Assembly: GCA_900299145.1 (NCBI GenBank) | Contig: OMIN01000090.1 | Coordinates: 40,604-104,603, forward strand | Reading direction: 5' to 3' | Source: Betaproteobacteria bacterium | GTDB lineage: Bacteria > Pseudomonadota > Gammaproteobacteria > Burkholderiales > SG8-41 | DNA length: 64,000 nucleotides | In this document: positions 44,530 to 53,081 of the stretch, one piece after another | Layout of the letters: every line of letters begins with the position of its first letter | How positions within the stretch are numbered: position 1 is the first letter of the stretch | The notes under the pieces: generated by a model | Databases searched by the model: none | Seen by the model: only the letters and a program-made list of their open reading frames with translations | What the model was told of the DNA's origin: nothing | Translations under genes and position numbers: made by a program

Positions 44530-45393
44530 ATGATGCTCGTTAACGGCAAGCCGGCGCCGCATATCCCCGCTGATGACCGCGGCCTCGCCTATGGCGACGG
44601 CGTGTTTCGCACGGTACGCAGCGTGAACGGTAAGCCGCTGCATTGGGCGCGGCAATACGCGAAGCTCGCGCATGACTGCGGGCGGCTCGCCATACCTTGC
44701 CCGGCCGAAGCAATTTTGCTGGCGCAAACTCTAGAGGTCGCGAGCGGCTTTGCCGATGCCGTGGTCAAAATCACGGTAACGCGTGGCGTGGGGCCACGAG
44801 GTTACGCGCCACCCGCGCTGCCAGCACCAACCCGAATCGTGAGTGCCAGTCGCTTCACTCCCAGCTTCGCGCCAGCATGGGAGGCAAGGGAGCACTTGGG
44901 GGGAACAGGAGAGTCTGGAATTACAGTGCGCCTTTGCAATTTGCGCCTATCTCACCAACCCGCGCTGGCCGGTATCAAACATCTGAACCGCCTAGAGAAT
45001 GTGCTTGCGCGTGCTGAGTGGCGCGACCCCGAAATACGCGAAGGCCTGCTGCTTGATCTTGATGGCAGCGCCATCGGCGGCACCATGAGCAACCTCTTCA
45101 TCGTTGAAAATGGTACGCTGGTAACGCCGGATTTATCACGCTGTGGTGTAGCGGGTGTTACGCGTGAACGGGTGCTCGACATTGCAGGACTATTAAATAT
45201 CCCATGCCGCGTCGAAACCTTGCCCTTGCAGCGTGTTCTCGACGCATCTGAAATCTTTTTTGTTAACAGCCTGATCGGCCTGTGGCCGGTGGCGGCGCTG
45301 GCGGACAAGCGCTGGCTCGCCGGGGCGATTGGCCTAAAAATTTGTGCTGCGCTTGCCGCCGCAGATGCACAGGCGGCGAGCTCCGCGCTTTAG
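44530..45393 (+). CDS. pabC: Aminodeoxychorismate lyase PabC
   Basis: A 287-residue PLP enzyme of the class IV aminotransferase fold, making 4-aminobenzoate for folate. Motifs: DRGLAYGDGVFRTVRSVNGK and the PLP Lys in ALAGIKHLNRLENVLARAEW, then IGGTMSNLFIVENGTL. The start at 44530 is one of two adjacent ATGs. The position after fabF matches E. coli. Its stop codon TAG (45391-45393) overlaps the stop of the convergent Bug gene by four bases, so the 3' ends overlap. Confidence 0.9.
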   Translation: MMLVNGKPAPHIPADDRGLAYGDGVFRTVRSVNGKPLHWARQYAKLAHDCGRLAIPCPAEAILLAQTLEVASGFADAVVKITVTRGVGPRGYAPPALPAPTRIVSASRFTPSFAPAWEAREHLGGTGESGITVRLCNLRLSHQPALAGIKHLNRLENVLARAEWRDPEIREGLLLDLDGSAIGGTMSNLFIVENGTLVTPDLSRCGVAGVTRERVLDIAGLLNIPCRVETLPLQRVLDASEIFFVNSLIGLWPVAALADKRWLAGAIGLKICAALAAADAQAASSAL

Positions 45394-46391
45394 TCCGTCA
45401 TGCTGATGCCGGCATCCTTGATGACTTTCGCCCATTTTTCGATGTCGGCGCGAATGATGCTGGTCACCTCATCCGCGGTCTTGCCGCTGATATCCAGCCC
45501 GAGTTGCGCGAAGCGTCCGCGCATATCGGCGTTGGCGATGACTTTTTGTGATTCCTGATACACCTTGTTCATGATCGGCGCGGGCGTTCCGGTGGGCGCG
45601 AGCAGCGCGAACCAGGACACGGCTTCGAAACCGGGATAGCCCGATTCGGCGATCGACGGCAAGTCGGGAATATTCGGCGAACGCTTGAGTGATGTCACTG
45701 CCAGCCCGCGCAAACGGCCATCGCGTACCACGGGCAATATCGCGCCGGTATTCTGAATGGTCATCGCCACGCGGCCACCGATGACATCGGTGAACACGGC
45801 GCCCTTGTACGGCACGTGGGCCATGTCTATTCCCGCCAGCCCTTTCAGCAGTTCGCCCGCGATGTGCTGAGGCGTACCGGAGCCGGGCGAGGCGTATGAC
45901 AGTTTGCGCGACGGATTTTTGGCATAGGCGATGAACTCTTGCACGGTTTTGACGGGGATATCATTGTTCACGGCCAAAATGCTGGGCATGGCAAGTACCA
46001 TGCCGATGGGTGCGATGTCCTTGTGCACGTCGTAGAGCGGTTTGTTTTGCAGCGTCGGCAAAATGGTTAGAGCACCATTACCGCAGAAATTCAGTGTATA
46101 CCCGTCCGGTGCGGCTTTCGACAGGCGTTGAACACCCACTGCGCCGCCCACGCCGGGCACGTTGTCGATGGCGACGGTGGTACCCCAGGCCTCGGTAAAT
46201 TTCTGCGCGAACATGCGCGCCACCACGTCGGTGGCACTGCCCGGCGTGAAACCGACGATCATGCGCACGGGGCGGGCAGGGTAGGCATCTGCCTGTGCGA
46301 GTGCACTGATCGGCGTCAACGCCAACACCAGGGCTCCGGCAAACGCGTGTGCACGGGCTCGAAACCAGACAGGCTGTAACGGCTGCAACAT
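45390..46391 (-). CDS. Bug/TctC-family receptor inserted antisense in the fab-mltG cluster
   Basis: A 333-residue periplasmic receptor with a signal peptide ending LTPISALAQ. Motifs: YPARPVRMIVGFTPGSATDV, KLSYASPGSGTPQHIAGELL, MAHVPYKGAVFTDVIGG. The ATG at 46389-46391 follows an excellent GAGGAGG site. It interrupts the otherwise conserved pabC-mltG junction on the opposite strand, its stop overlapping that of pabC by four bases. The exact fit and lack of flanking repeats argue against a recent IS-mediated insertion. The ligand is unknown. Confidence 0.93.
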   Translation of the reverse strand: MLQPLQPVWFRARAHAFAGALVLALTPISALAQADAYPARPVRMIVGFTPGSATDVVARMFAQKFTEAWGTTVAIDNVPGVGGAVGVQRLSKAAPDGYTLNFCGNGALTILPTLQNKPLYDVHKDIAPIGMVLAMPSILAVNNDIPVKTVQEFIAYAKNPSRKLSYASPGSGTPQHIAGELLKGLAGIDMAHVPYKGAVFTDVIGGRVAMTIQNTGAILPVVRDGRLRGLAVTSLKRSPNIPDLPSIAESGYPGFEAVSWFALLAPTGTPAPIMNKVYQESQKVIANADMRGRFAQLGLDISGKTADEVTSIIRADIEKWAKVIKDAGISMTD

Positions 46392-46585
46392 GCAAACCTC
46401 CTCACTGCGGAAATGTGTTTTCAGAAACCTGCTCAAACGGCAGCGGGCAATGTAGCGTTCGCCGGCAGGGCGGTCAACCTCGAAGGACACACACTGCGGG
46501 CACGAAAAAATTGACGTGTGTGCCGCGTGCTGCAGCGCCGTTTAAGTAATAATCGGCGGCGTCATGAACATCAAAAACTCCCGGG

Positions 46586-47641
46586 ATGGGCAAAACGCCC
46601 GATAAACCCGCGCGACGGCAGGGGGCTGGCATCACGCGCTGGCTGATGCGCGTTGCGATGCTGGCTGCGGCCATCCCGATGGCAGCGGCCGGTCTTCTAT
46701 TTATCTTTTCAAAACAAGAGCTTATATTTAATCCTGCGCCGCTGGCTTATGACCTCAAAAGCGGCAGTACCCTGCGCAGCGTGGCCCGTGATCTGGAAGC
46801 CCTAGGCATCATGACCACGCCCGGCAGCGCGCTGCTGTTCGAGGTGATGGGCCGGCTGCGCGGCGATGCGCCACACATCAAGGCGGGCAACTACGAATTT
46901 GAATCGCCGGCCACGCCGCTAAAGCTGCTGCAAAAAATGACACGCGGCGACGCCACGCAATCGGCCGTGCGGTTTATTGATGGGTGGACGTTCAGGCAAA
47001 TTCGCCAAGCGCTGGACACGCACGAAGCGCTGAGGCATGACACCAAAGACATGAGCAATCAGGCCATTGCGCGCGCGCTGGGCGTGCCCGAGGCGCAGCC
47101 CGAGGGCTGGATATTCCCGGAGACGTTTCATTTTTCGCGTGGCGCCAGCGATCTGGCGGTGTTAAAGCGCGCGCACCGGCTGATGCAGCAGCATCTCGCC
47201 ACACAATGGAGCTCGCGTGCCGCCGATTTGCCGCTGGCCACGCCGTACGAAGCACTGATCCTCGCCTCGATTGTGGAAAAAGAAACCGGAAAGGCCGCAG
47301 ACCGGGCGATGGTGGCGTCGGTTTTTGTCAATCGGCTGCGCGTGAATATGCGCCTGCAGACCGACCCCTCGGTAATTTATGGCATGGGCGACGATTACTC
47401 CGGTACGCTGCGCCGCCGTGATTTGCAGGCTGACACGCCCTGGAACACGTATACCCGCGCTGGCCTGCCGCCAACACCGATTGCCATGCCAGGGCTGGCG
47501 TCGATTCAGGCAGCGCTCAACCCGGCCGACAGCAAAATGCTGTATTTTGTGGCCCGCGGTGACGGCAGCTCACAGTTCTCGCGCACGCTGGAAGAGCACA
47601 ATGCTGCCGTGAATAAATATCTGAGGTCAGGAAAACGGTGA
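46586..47641 (+). CDS. mltG: Endolytic transglycosylase MltG
   Basis: A 351-residue inner-membrane-anchored transglycosylase that cleaves nascent glycan strands. One TM helix is near residues 22-42 (VAMLAAAIPMAAAGLLFIF). A LysM-like region follows, with LKSGSTLRSVARDLEALGI. The catalytic Glu is in LILASIVEKETGKAADR, and the YceG motifs GWIFPETFHF, LQTDPSVIYGMG and NTYTRAGLPPTPIAMPG are all present. The start ATG is at 46586. The Bug gene upstream probably separates it from the fab promoter, so it needs its own promoter, which I could not identify. The stop overlaps tmk (GTGA). Confidence 0.95.
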   Translation: MGKTPDKPARRQGAGITRWLMRVAMLAAAIPMAAAGLLFIFSKQELIFNPAPLAYDLKSGSTLRSVARDLEALGIMTTPGSALLFEVMGRLRGDAPHIKAGNYEFESPATPLKLLQKMTRGDATQSAVRFIDGWTFRQIRQALDTHEALRHDTKDMSNQAIARALGVPEAQPEGWIFPETFHFSRGASDLAVLKRAHRLMQQHLATQWSSRAADLPLATPYEALILASIVEKETGKAADRAMVASVFVNRLRVNMRLQTDPSVIYGMGDDYSGTLRRRDLQADTPWNTYTRAGLPPTPIAMPGLASIQAALNPADSKMLYFVARGDGSSQFSRTLEEHNAAVNKYLRSGKR

Positions 47642-48261
47642 CACGCGGCAAATTCATCACACTGGAAGGCATGGATGGCGCGGGCAAAAGCACGCACCTA
47701 TCTTGGATTCCGGGTTTTCTGGTGGCGCGCGGTGTCAAGGTGCGGCTGACGCGCGAGCCCGGCGGCACGCCACTAGGCGAGCGGCTGCGTGAGTTGATGC
47801 TCGACAAGCACCAGAAATTGCATGCCGAAACCGAGGCGCTGCTGATGTTCGCAGCGCGGCGTGAGCATCTCGCCAAGGTAATCCTGCCGGCGTTAGAGGC
47901 CGGGGAGTGGGTAGTGTGCGACCGTTTTACCGACGCCACATTTGCCTATCAGTCGGGCGGCAGCGGGCTGGCGTGGGATCGTATTGCGATGCTTGAAAAT
48001 TGGGTGCAGGGCAGCCTGCAGCCGGACCTGACCCTGTATTTCGATGTGCCGTCCGAGGTCGGCAAAGCCCGCACGCAAGCCGCGCGCGAGCCAGATCGCT
48101 TCGAGCAGGAAGGGCGTTCATTTTTCGACCGTGTGCGGGAGGGCTATCTGCGGCGAGCGCGTGAAATGCCGCAGCGCGTGCAGATTATTGATGGTACGGA
48201 AACGCTGGAAAAAGTTAAACAATCAGTAGAGAATATAATTTTAAGTATTTGTTTTAAATGA
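47638..48261 (+). CDS. tmk: Thymidylate kinase
   Basis: A 207-residue kinase phosphorylating dTMP. The P-loop is LEGMDGAGKSTHLSW, the DR motif is VVCDRFTDATFAYQSGGSG, and the lid region is AREPDRFEQEGRSFFDRVRE. GTG start at 47638 overlaps the mltG stop. The C-terminal codons (ILSICFK) and the ATGA overlap with holB are formed by a copy of the dispersed repeat (48242-48261). Confidence 0.95.
   Translation: MTRGKFITLEGMDGAGKSTHLSWIPGFLVARGVKVRLTREPGGTPLGERLRELMLDKHQKLHAETEALLMFAARREHLAKVILPALEAGEWVVCDRFTDATFAYQSGGSGLAWDRIAMLENWVQGSLQPDLTLYFDVPSEVGKARTQAAREPDRFEQEGRSFFDRVREGYLRRAREMPQRVQIIDGTETLEKVKQSVENIILSICFK
48242..48261 (-). repeat. Dispersed 20-bp element, copy 17, at the tmk/holB overlap
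   Basis: Plus strand reads TAAGTATTTGTTTTAAATGA. It encodes the last residues of Tmk, its TGA stop and the ATG of holB. Confidence 0.8.
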
Positions 48262-49250
48262 ATATTTTAAAATGGCATGAATCGCAATTTCAGCAACTGG
48301 CGCTGCGTGCCAGTACGCTGCCCCATGCCTTGCTGCTGCGTGGCCCGGCTGGTATTGGCAAGCGCGATTTCGCCGCTGCCGTTGCCCAAGGTTTGCTATG
48401 TGAACAGCCGGCATCCGCGCTCACGGCCTGTGGAAAATGCCAGGCCTGCCACTGGCTGGCGTCAGGAACTCACCCGGATTGCCGTGTGCTACAGCCCGAA
48501 ATCGCTGAAGCGGGCGACGACGACGAACCAACGGACAAGAAGAAAAAGCGTGATATTTCAATCGCTCAGGTACGGTCTCTCGAGGATTTTATCAATATCA
48601 GTGCGCACCGCAATGGGGCGAAAGTAGTGCTTATCCAGCCCGCAGAGGCTATGAACGTCAATGCCTCCAACGCACTGCTGAAAAGTCTGGAAGAACCACC
48701 GCCGAGCGTGCATTTTTTATTGGTGTCGGATCGGCCGCATATGCTGTCGGCAACAATACGCAGCCGATGCCAGCAAATCGTTCTGCCCCCACCATCGGCT
48801 GTGGAGGCTTTGACTTGGCTGAAACAAAAAGGCGTGTCGCAGCCCGAACTGGCGCTGGCGCAGGCCGGTGGAGCACCTCTGCTGGCGGTTGAGTTGGATA
48901 ACCCGGACTATTGGGTGGCTCGCCGGCAGTTTATAGACGGTCTGGCCAGCCGTAACTTCGATGCATTGGCGCTAGCCGAGCGCTGCGCCTCGCAGCCAAT
49001 ACCTCAATTAATCAACTGGTTACAGCGCTGGACGTATGACCTCGCCAGCCTCGGCAGCGGCCAGCGGCTGCGCTACAATCCCGATTGTGCAGAAGTGCTG
49101 GATTCGACCTCAAAACGCGTAAAACCGCTGGAAATCATGCGTTTTCACCGGGAATTGGTGCGTTTTCAGCGTGTAGTGAACCATCCGTTGAATCCGCGTC
49201 TGTTGCTGGAAGATTGGCTGCTACGCTACCGGCAGCTGATTCAAGTCTGA
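48258..49250 (+). CDS. holB: DNA polymerase III delta' subunit HolB
   Basis: A 330-residue clamp-loader subunit. The N-terminal AAA-like domain has LLLRGPAGIGKRDFAAAVAQ, a zinc-binding CEQPASALTACGKCQAC, and ALLKSLEEPPPSVHFLLVSD with the sensor region SATIRSRCQ. The delta' subunit normally does not hydrolyse ATP. It is translationally coupled to tmk by ATGA overlap. The order tmk-holB-tatD matches gammaproteobacteria, without the pilZ gene that often follows holB. Confidence 0.93.
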   Translation: MNILKWHESQFQQLALRASTLPHALLLRGPAGIGKRDFAAAVAQGLLCEQPASALTACGKCQACHWLASGTHPDCRVLQPEIAEAGDDDEPTDKKKKRDISIAQVRSLEDFINISAHRNGAKVVLIQPAEAMNVNASNALLKSLEEPPPSVHFLLVSDRPHMLSATIRSRCQQIVLPPPSAVEALTWLKQKGVSQPELALAQAGGAPLLAVELDNPDYWVARRQFIDGLASRNFDALALAERCASQPIPQLINWLQRWTYDLASLGSGQRLRYNPDCAEVLDSTSKRVKPLEIMRFHRELVRFQRVVNHPLNPRLLLEDWLLRYRQLIQV

Positions 49251-49261
49251 TCCTTTCACGA

Positions 49262-50044
49262 ATGTTCATCGATTCCCACTGCCACCTTGATTTTCCCGAG
49301 TTAGCCGGTCGCCTTCCGGAAGTATTCACACGTATGCGTGACAACCAGGTGACGCACGCGCTATGTGTCAGCGTAAACATGTCGGATTTCCCCAATGTGC
49401 TGGCACTGGCGGAGGCGCACGAGCATCTGTACGCGTCGGTGGGCGTGCATCCAGATTATCCGGACGTCGTCGAACCAACGGTGGAGGAGCTTGTCCGATG
49501 GGCGGCGCATCCGAAAATCGTGGCCATCGGCGAAACCGGGCTGGATTATTACCGCCTGACCGGCGACTTGGAGTGGCAGCGGCAGCGCTTTCGCAACCAC
49601 ATCCAGGCCGCAAGATTGGCTCGTAAGCCATTGATTATTCATACAAGATCAGCAGCGGACGACACTTTGCGCGTGATGCGGGAGGAGCGTGCGGATGAAG
49701 CGGGTGGCGTGATGCATTGCTTTACCGAGAGCTGGGAGGTCGCCGAAGCCGCGCTGAATATGGGGTTTTATATCTCGTTTTCCGGGATTGTGACCTTTAA
49801 GAACGCCAAAGCGTTAAAAGCAGTCGCGCAAAAAGTGCCGTTGGAGCGCATGTTGATCGAGACGGATTCGCCCTATCTGGCGCCCGTACCGTTTCGGGGC
49901 AAGACCAACGAGCCGGGGTTTGTGAAGCACGTGGCGGAAGAAATAGCGGTGTTACGCGGCAGTACGCTTGAGCAGATTGCACAGCAGACAACAGAAAATT
50001 TTATGAAATTATTCAAACAGTTAGGTAATTGTTATGAAGTGTAA
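49262..50044 (+). CDS. TatD-family metal-dependent hydrolase
   Basis: A 260-residue TIM-barrel metal-dependent hydrolase, likely a DNase. Metal residues: MFIDSHCHLDFPE (H-x-H), IGETGLDYYRLTG (Glu), LIIHTRSA (His), VMHCFTESWE (His), ETDSPYLAPVPFRG (Asp). I chose ATG 49262, which gives the standard MFIDSHCHLD start; the frame is open upstream inside holB. It overlaps the next gene's start by 11 bases. Cytoplasmic. Confidence 0.93.
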   Translation: MFIDSHCHLDFPELAGRLPEVFTRMRDNQVTHALCVSVNMSDFPNVLALAEAHEHLYASVGVHPDYPDVVEPTVEELVRWAAHPKIVAIGETGLDYYRLTGDLEWQRQRFRNHIQAARLARKPLIIHTRSAADDTLRVMREERADEAGGVMHCFTESWEVAEAALNMGFYISFSGIVTFKNAKALKAVAQKVPLERMLIETDSPYLAPVPFRGKTNEPGFVKHVAEEIAVLRGSTLEQIAQQTTENFMKLFKQLGNCYEV

Positions 50045-50684
50045 TGTGAAGTATTTTGCCAGTTATTTTCTTGCAGTGGCGTGCCTGCTATCGGCCGCCG
50101 CAAGCCGCGCTGCGGTCTACGATGACATGATCCGCGCCATCGGGCTGGGTGATAATTCGACGGTCGCCAACCTTCTGCAAAGGGGGGTGGACGTGAATTC
50201 CGTCAACAGAGACGGCGACACGTTTTTGATGATGGCGGCCAAGGAGGGCAATATGAATGTCCTCAAAACCTTGCTTAGCGCCAAACCCAAAGTGGCGGCG
50301 CTCAACAGCTTCGGCGAAAGCGCCCTCATGCTCGCCGCGATCAAAGGCCACCTCGAAGCCGTCAAACTGCTGCTCGCGGAAGGCGGCCAGATCGACCATG
50401 CCGGCTGGACGCCGCTGATGTACGCCGCCTCCATGAACCGCATCGAAGTCATGCGCTTTTTAATGGTACGCGGCGCAAAAATCGACGCCGCCAACACCAG
50501 CGGCATCACTGCCCTCATGCTTGCCGCCCGCGAGGGCCAAACCCAGGCCGTGCTGCTGCTGATGGAGTACGGCGCAAATATCAACCTTAAGACAGCCAAT
50601 GGCTACACTGCTTTGGGCGCGGCCAAGCAGCGGGACAATGAAGAAATTGTCCGGATATTGGTTAAGGCGGGGGCTAAGGAGTAG
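50034..50684 (+). CDS. Secreted ankyrin-repeat protein
   Basis: A 216-residue protein with a signal peptide (MKCNVKYFASYFLAVACLLS then AAASRA), so it is probably periplasmic. Residues 30-215 form about five ankyrin repeats, with the typical G-x-T-x-L-x-x-A-A turns, for example DGDTFLMMAAKEGNMNVLKT, SALMLAAIKGHLEAVKLLL and GITALMLAAREGQTQAVLLL. It probably mediates protein contacts. The ATG lies inside tatD (11-base overlap), so it is in the same operon. Periplasmic ankyrin proteins in bacteria often affect stress resistance, but its role here is unknown. Confidence 0.85.
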   Translation: MKCNVKYFASYFLAVACLLSAAASRAAVYDDMIRAIGLGDNSTVANLLQRGVDVNSVNRDGDTFLMMAAKEGNMNVLKTLLSAKPKVAALNSFGESALMLAAIKGHLEAVKLLLAEGGQIDHAGWTPLMYAASMNRIEVMRFLMVRGAKIDAANTSGITALMLAAREGQTQAVLLLMEYGANINLKTANGYTALGAAKQRDNEEIVRILVKAGAKE

Positions 50685-50729
50685 GGGCTATTTCGCTTGA
50701 CGAAAAAAGTGTCTTAGCTGACAGGGCTT

Positions 50730-51089
50730 CTATGGAAAGCACCGCATGTAGTCGACTTGTTTACCATCCAGATGAGTCCTAACGACTAAGTTGTAAGTTC
50801 TCGCAAACTTTGTTGCAGAGTCTTGAATCCCCTTTTCGCAGGGGGTGTCGCTAGTGCCCTCGATAACACGCACCATGTTACGACGCGCGATACACGTATT
50901 ACCGTCTATTCCCGGAACTGTAATTGTATATCCCGCGACTCCAAGAAATCTCAGGTCGCTTTCCGCTATTGCGTCCTGCGCAAGTTTGGCCGCGTTAAGT
51001 CTAATTAGCTTTCGTAACGAGGCTTCTTCCTCGCAGTTCGAACACGATACGAAAAGCAATACTGGGGGTAAGATCGCTAGGAAACGCAT
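50730..51089 (-). CDS. Probable small lipoprotein
   Basis: A 119-residue protein of unknown family. The start MRFLAILPPVLLFVSCSNCE has a hydrophobic core ending in a lipobox-like F-V-S-C, suggesting lipidation at Cys16. Three further cysteines are in the mature part (NTCIARR, DTPCEKG, YMRCFP), which could form disulfides. I chose the ATG at 51087-51089 since it gives the signal peptide. Base composition (AT-richer, less biased codons) differs from its neighbours, a hint of recent gain. The function cannot be told. Confidence 0.6.
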   Translation of the reverse strand: MRFLAILPPVLLFVSCSNCEEEASLRKLIRLNAAKLAQDAIAESDLRFLGVAGYTITVPGIDGNTCIARRNMVRVIEGTSDTPCEKGIQDSATKFARTYNLVVRTHLDGKQVDYMRCFP

Positions 51090-51172
51090 GACGCGCTCTA
51101 GCATGTAGTTGAGCGCGGGTAAAACAGAACAAGCGCCGTATATCATCTGAGCATGGTGGAACTTTAAGTAAC

Positions 51173-51619
51173 TTAGCCCAACGCACTAACCCGCTTATTA
51201 AACGCCGCAAAAAACTCCCCGGCGATCTTCTTCGCCACACCATCAATTAACCGCGACCCCACCTGCGCCAATTTGCCGCCGATCATGGCGTTACAGGCGT
51301 AGGCGAGTTTGGTGCCGCCGTCAGTGGGGGAGAGGCTGACGCTGGCTTCGCCTTTGGCGAATCCGGCGACGCCGCCCTGGCCTTCAAAGGCCAGTTTGTA
51401 GGATTGGCCTTCGACAATGTCGGATAGTGTCATTTTGCCTTTGAATTTTGCGCTGACGGGGCCGACTTTGGCGACCATCACCAACTGATAGTCGTTGGCG
51501 CCGGTTTGCTCGATGGATTCGCAGCCGGGGATGCAGGCTTTGAGCACTTCGGTGTCGTTGAGCGCTTTCCAGGTGACGGCCTGTGATTGCGGGATGAGTT
51601 GTTCACCGGTCATTTCCAT
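51173..51619 (-). CDS. CoxG-like (CO dehydrogenase subunit G, SRPBCC) protein
   Basis: A 148-residue SRPBCC-fold protein of the CoxG family. Motifs: MTGEQLIPQSQAVTWKALND, LKACIPGCESIEQTG, GPVSAKFKGKMTLSD, and YACNAMIGGKLAQVGSRLID. CoxG proteins link carbon monoxide dehydrogenase to the membrane in carboxydotrophs, but many family members are not associated with cox genes, and no cox genes are in the window. It lies 12 bases after the malonyl-CoA decarboxylase stop on the same strand, so it is probably cotranscribed with it. Confidence 0.85.
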   Translation of the reverse strand: MEMTGEQLIPQSQAVTWKALNDTEVLKACIPGCESIEQTGANDYQLVMVAKVGPVSAKFKGKMTLSDIVEGQSYKLAFEGQGGVAGFAKGEASVSLSPTDGGTKLAYACNAMIGGKLAQVGSRLIDGVAKKIAGEFFAAFNKRVSALG

Positions 51620-51630
51620 TGCAGATTTCC

Positions 51631-52953
51631 TTATTTCGCGGTGCGCGGTGTGGCAATCGCGCTGTCACGGGCCAGCCGCCGCAGTTCATGGGTGGCGGCG
51701 ACGCGGTGTTCGCGCACGTAGAGTTCGTGGTTGTCCTCGATTTGATCGAGGTGGTAGACGTAATTGACCATCATGCCGGCGCAATTTTTAAGGCCGCGCG
51801 CGGAAGTGTCGGCCAGCCAGTTCAGACGCTCGGCGCGTGCGCCGTTGCCCAAGTGAAACCGCGCTACAGGGTCCGCCGGCGCGCCGTCATGCTGTGCGTT
51901 GATAAGGTAATGCGCGCACAGCGGTGTCAGCACTTTTTGCAGGTTGGCGGCGACTTCGGGCTGCTGGTCCCAGCCGGCGATTTTTAATGCTGCCACTGCG
52001 GACGCAGCGGGTGCAGCAAGCTCGTTGCCGTGCGCGGCCAGCCATGCGGTAAACCCCGGGATCGGCGACAGGGTGGAAAACGTTTTGATACGCGGAAATT
52101 CCTCGCCCAATCGTTGCGCGACTTGCTTGATCAGCAAATTGCCGAATGACACACCGCGCAGACCGGGCTGGCAGTTGGTGATCGAGTAAAACACGGCGGT
52201 GTCGGCTTTTTCCGGGTCGCCCACCGGCGCCTTGAGGTCGAGCAGGGGTTGTACTGCGCTGCTGATGCCCCGCACCAGCGCGACTTCGATAAAAATCAGC
52301 GGTTCATTGGGCAATGCCGGATGGAAAAACGCGAAGCAGCGGCGGTCGCTTTGCAGGCGCCGGCGCAGATCGGGCCAGCCGGAGATTTCATGCACGGCTT
52401 CGTACTCGATGAGCTTTTCCAGAACGATGGCGGGTGTGTGCCAGTCGATACGTTGCAGCGTGAGAAAACCGCGGTTAAACCACGAATTGAAGAGATGCAC
52501 CAGATCTGCATCAATGACCTGCCATTCCGGATGCGCGCTAAGCGCGGCCAGCAAAATCTCGCGCATATCCACCAGCGTGGCCGTGCCTTCAGGCGCCTGA
52601 TTGAGCCGCCGGAAGAGTTCTTGCCGCGGCGCGGCCGCCGCGCGCTGCAGGCGCATCAGATTTTCTGCCGAGGGCCGTGCGAGATACCCTTCTGCCGCTT
52701 CACGCAAGACGCGCTCTTCGGGTGAAAATTCCGCAGCCAGACGGTCAAAAAATGCGGGTAGATAGGCGGGTTCAAGTTCTTGGTACGCCGCCAAAGCTTC
52801 GCGCGCAATGGCCGCACCGGAGACTTCACCGCGCTCGGACAAGAGCTCGCGCCAGGCATCAATTACGCGTGCGGCGTGGCGATTGGCGCGCGCAACTTCG
52901 TTGGGCGGCGGCACGACGGTGCGCACCAGCCGCTTTAACAGGGAGGTAGCCAT
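51631..52953 (-). CDS. Malonyl-CoA decarboxylase
   Basis: A 440-residue enzyme converting malonyl-CoA to acetyl-CoA and CO2. The helical N-terminal domain covers about residues 1-190. The C-terminal GNAT-like catalytic domain has GVSFGNLLIKQVAQRLGEEF, FSTLSPIPGFTAWL with the catalytic Ser, and PVARFHLGNGARAERLNWLA with the catalytic His. It has full family length. Role: malonate catabolism or relief of malonyl-CoA excess. No malonyl-CoA synthetase is adjacent. A repeat copy lies 24 bases upstream of the start. Confidence 0.92.
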   Translation of the reverse strand: MATSLLKRLVRTVVPPPNEVARANRHAARVIDAWRELLSERGEVSGAAIAREALAAYQELEPAYLPAFFDRLAAEFSPEERVLREAAEGYLARPSAENLMRLQRAAAAPRQELFRRLNQAPEGTATLVDMREILLAALSAHPEWQVIDADLVHLFNSWFNRGFLTLQRIDWHTPAIVLEKLIEYEAVHEISGWPDLRRRLQSDRRCFAFFHPALPNEPLIFIEVALVRGISSAVQPLLDLKAPVGDPEKADTAVFYSITNCQPGLRGVSFGNLLIKQVAQRLGEEFPRIKTFSTLSPIPGFTAWLAAHGNELAAPAASAVAALKIAGWDQQPEVAANLQKVLTPLCAHYLINAQHDGAPADPVARFHLGNGARAERLNWLADTSARGLKNCAGMMVNYVYHLDQIEDNHELYVREHRVAATHELRRLARDSAIATPRTAK

Positions 52954-52976
52954 GCTGAAAAAACCATTATACCATA

Positions 52977-52996
52977 TAAGTGTTTGTTTTTATTGT
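52977..52996 (-). repeat. Dispersed 20-bp element, copy 18
   Basis: Plus strand reads TAAGTGTTTGTTTTTATTGT. It lies just upstream of the malonyl-CoA decarboxylase start (52953), in a divergent position. Confidence 0.8.
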
Positions 52997-53081
52997 AATT
53001 TTTATACCGTCGCAAATCGATAGTCACGAGTCAGGCGCGCGATGATAACAGGCACGGCGTCACACCGGCACAGGATACAGA

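Noticed and set aside
45390..46391. Insertion of a mobile element between pabC and mltG
   Set aside because: The inserted gene is an ordinary receptor with no transposase, terminal inverted repeats or target duplications that I can see.
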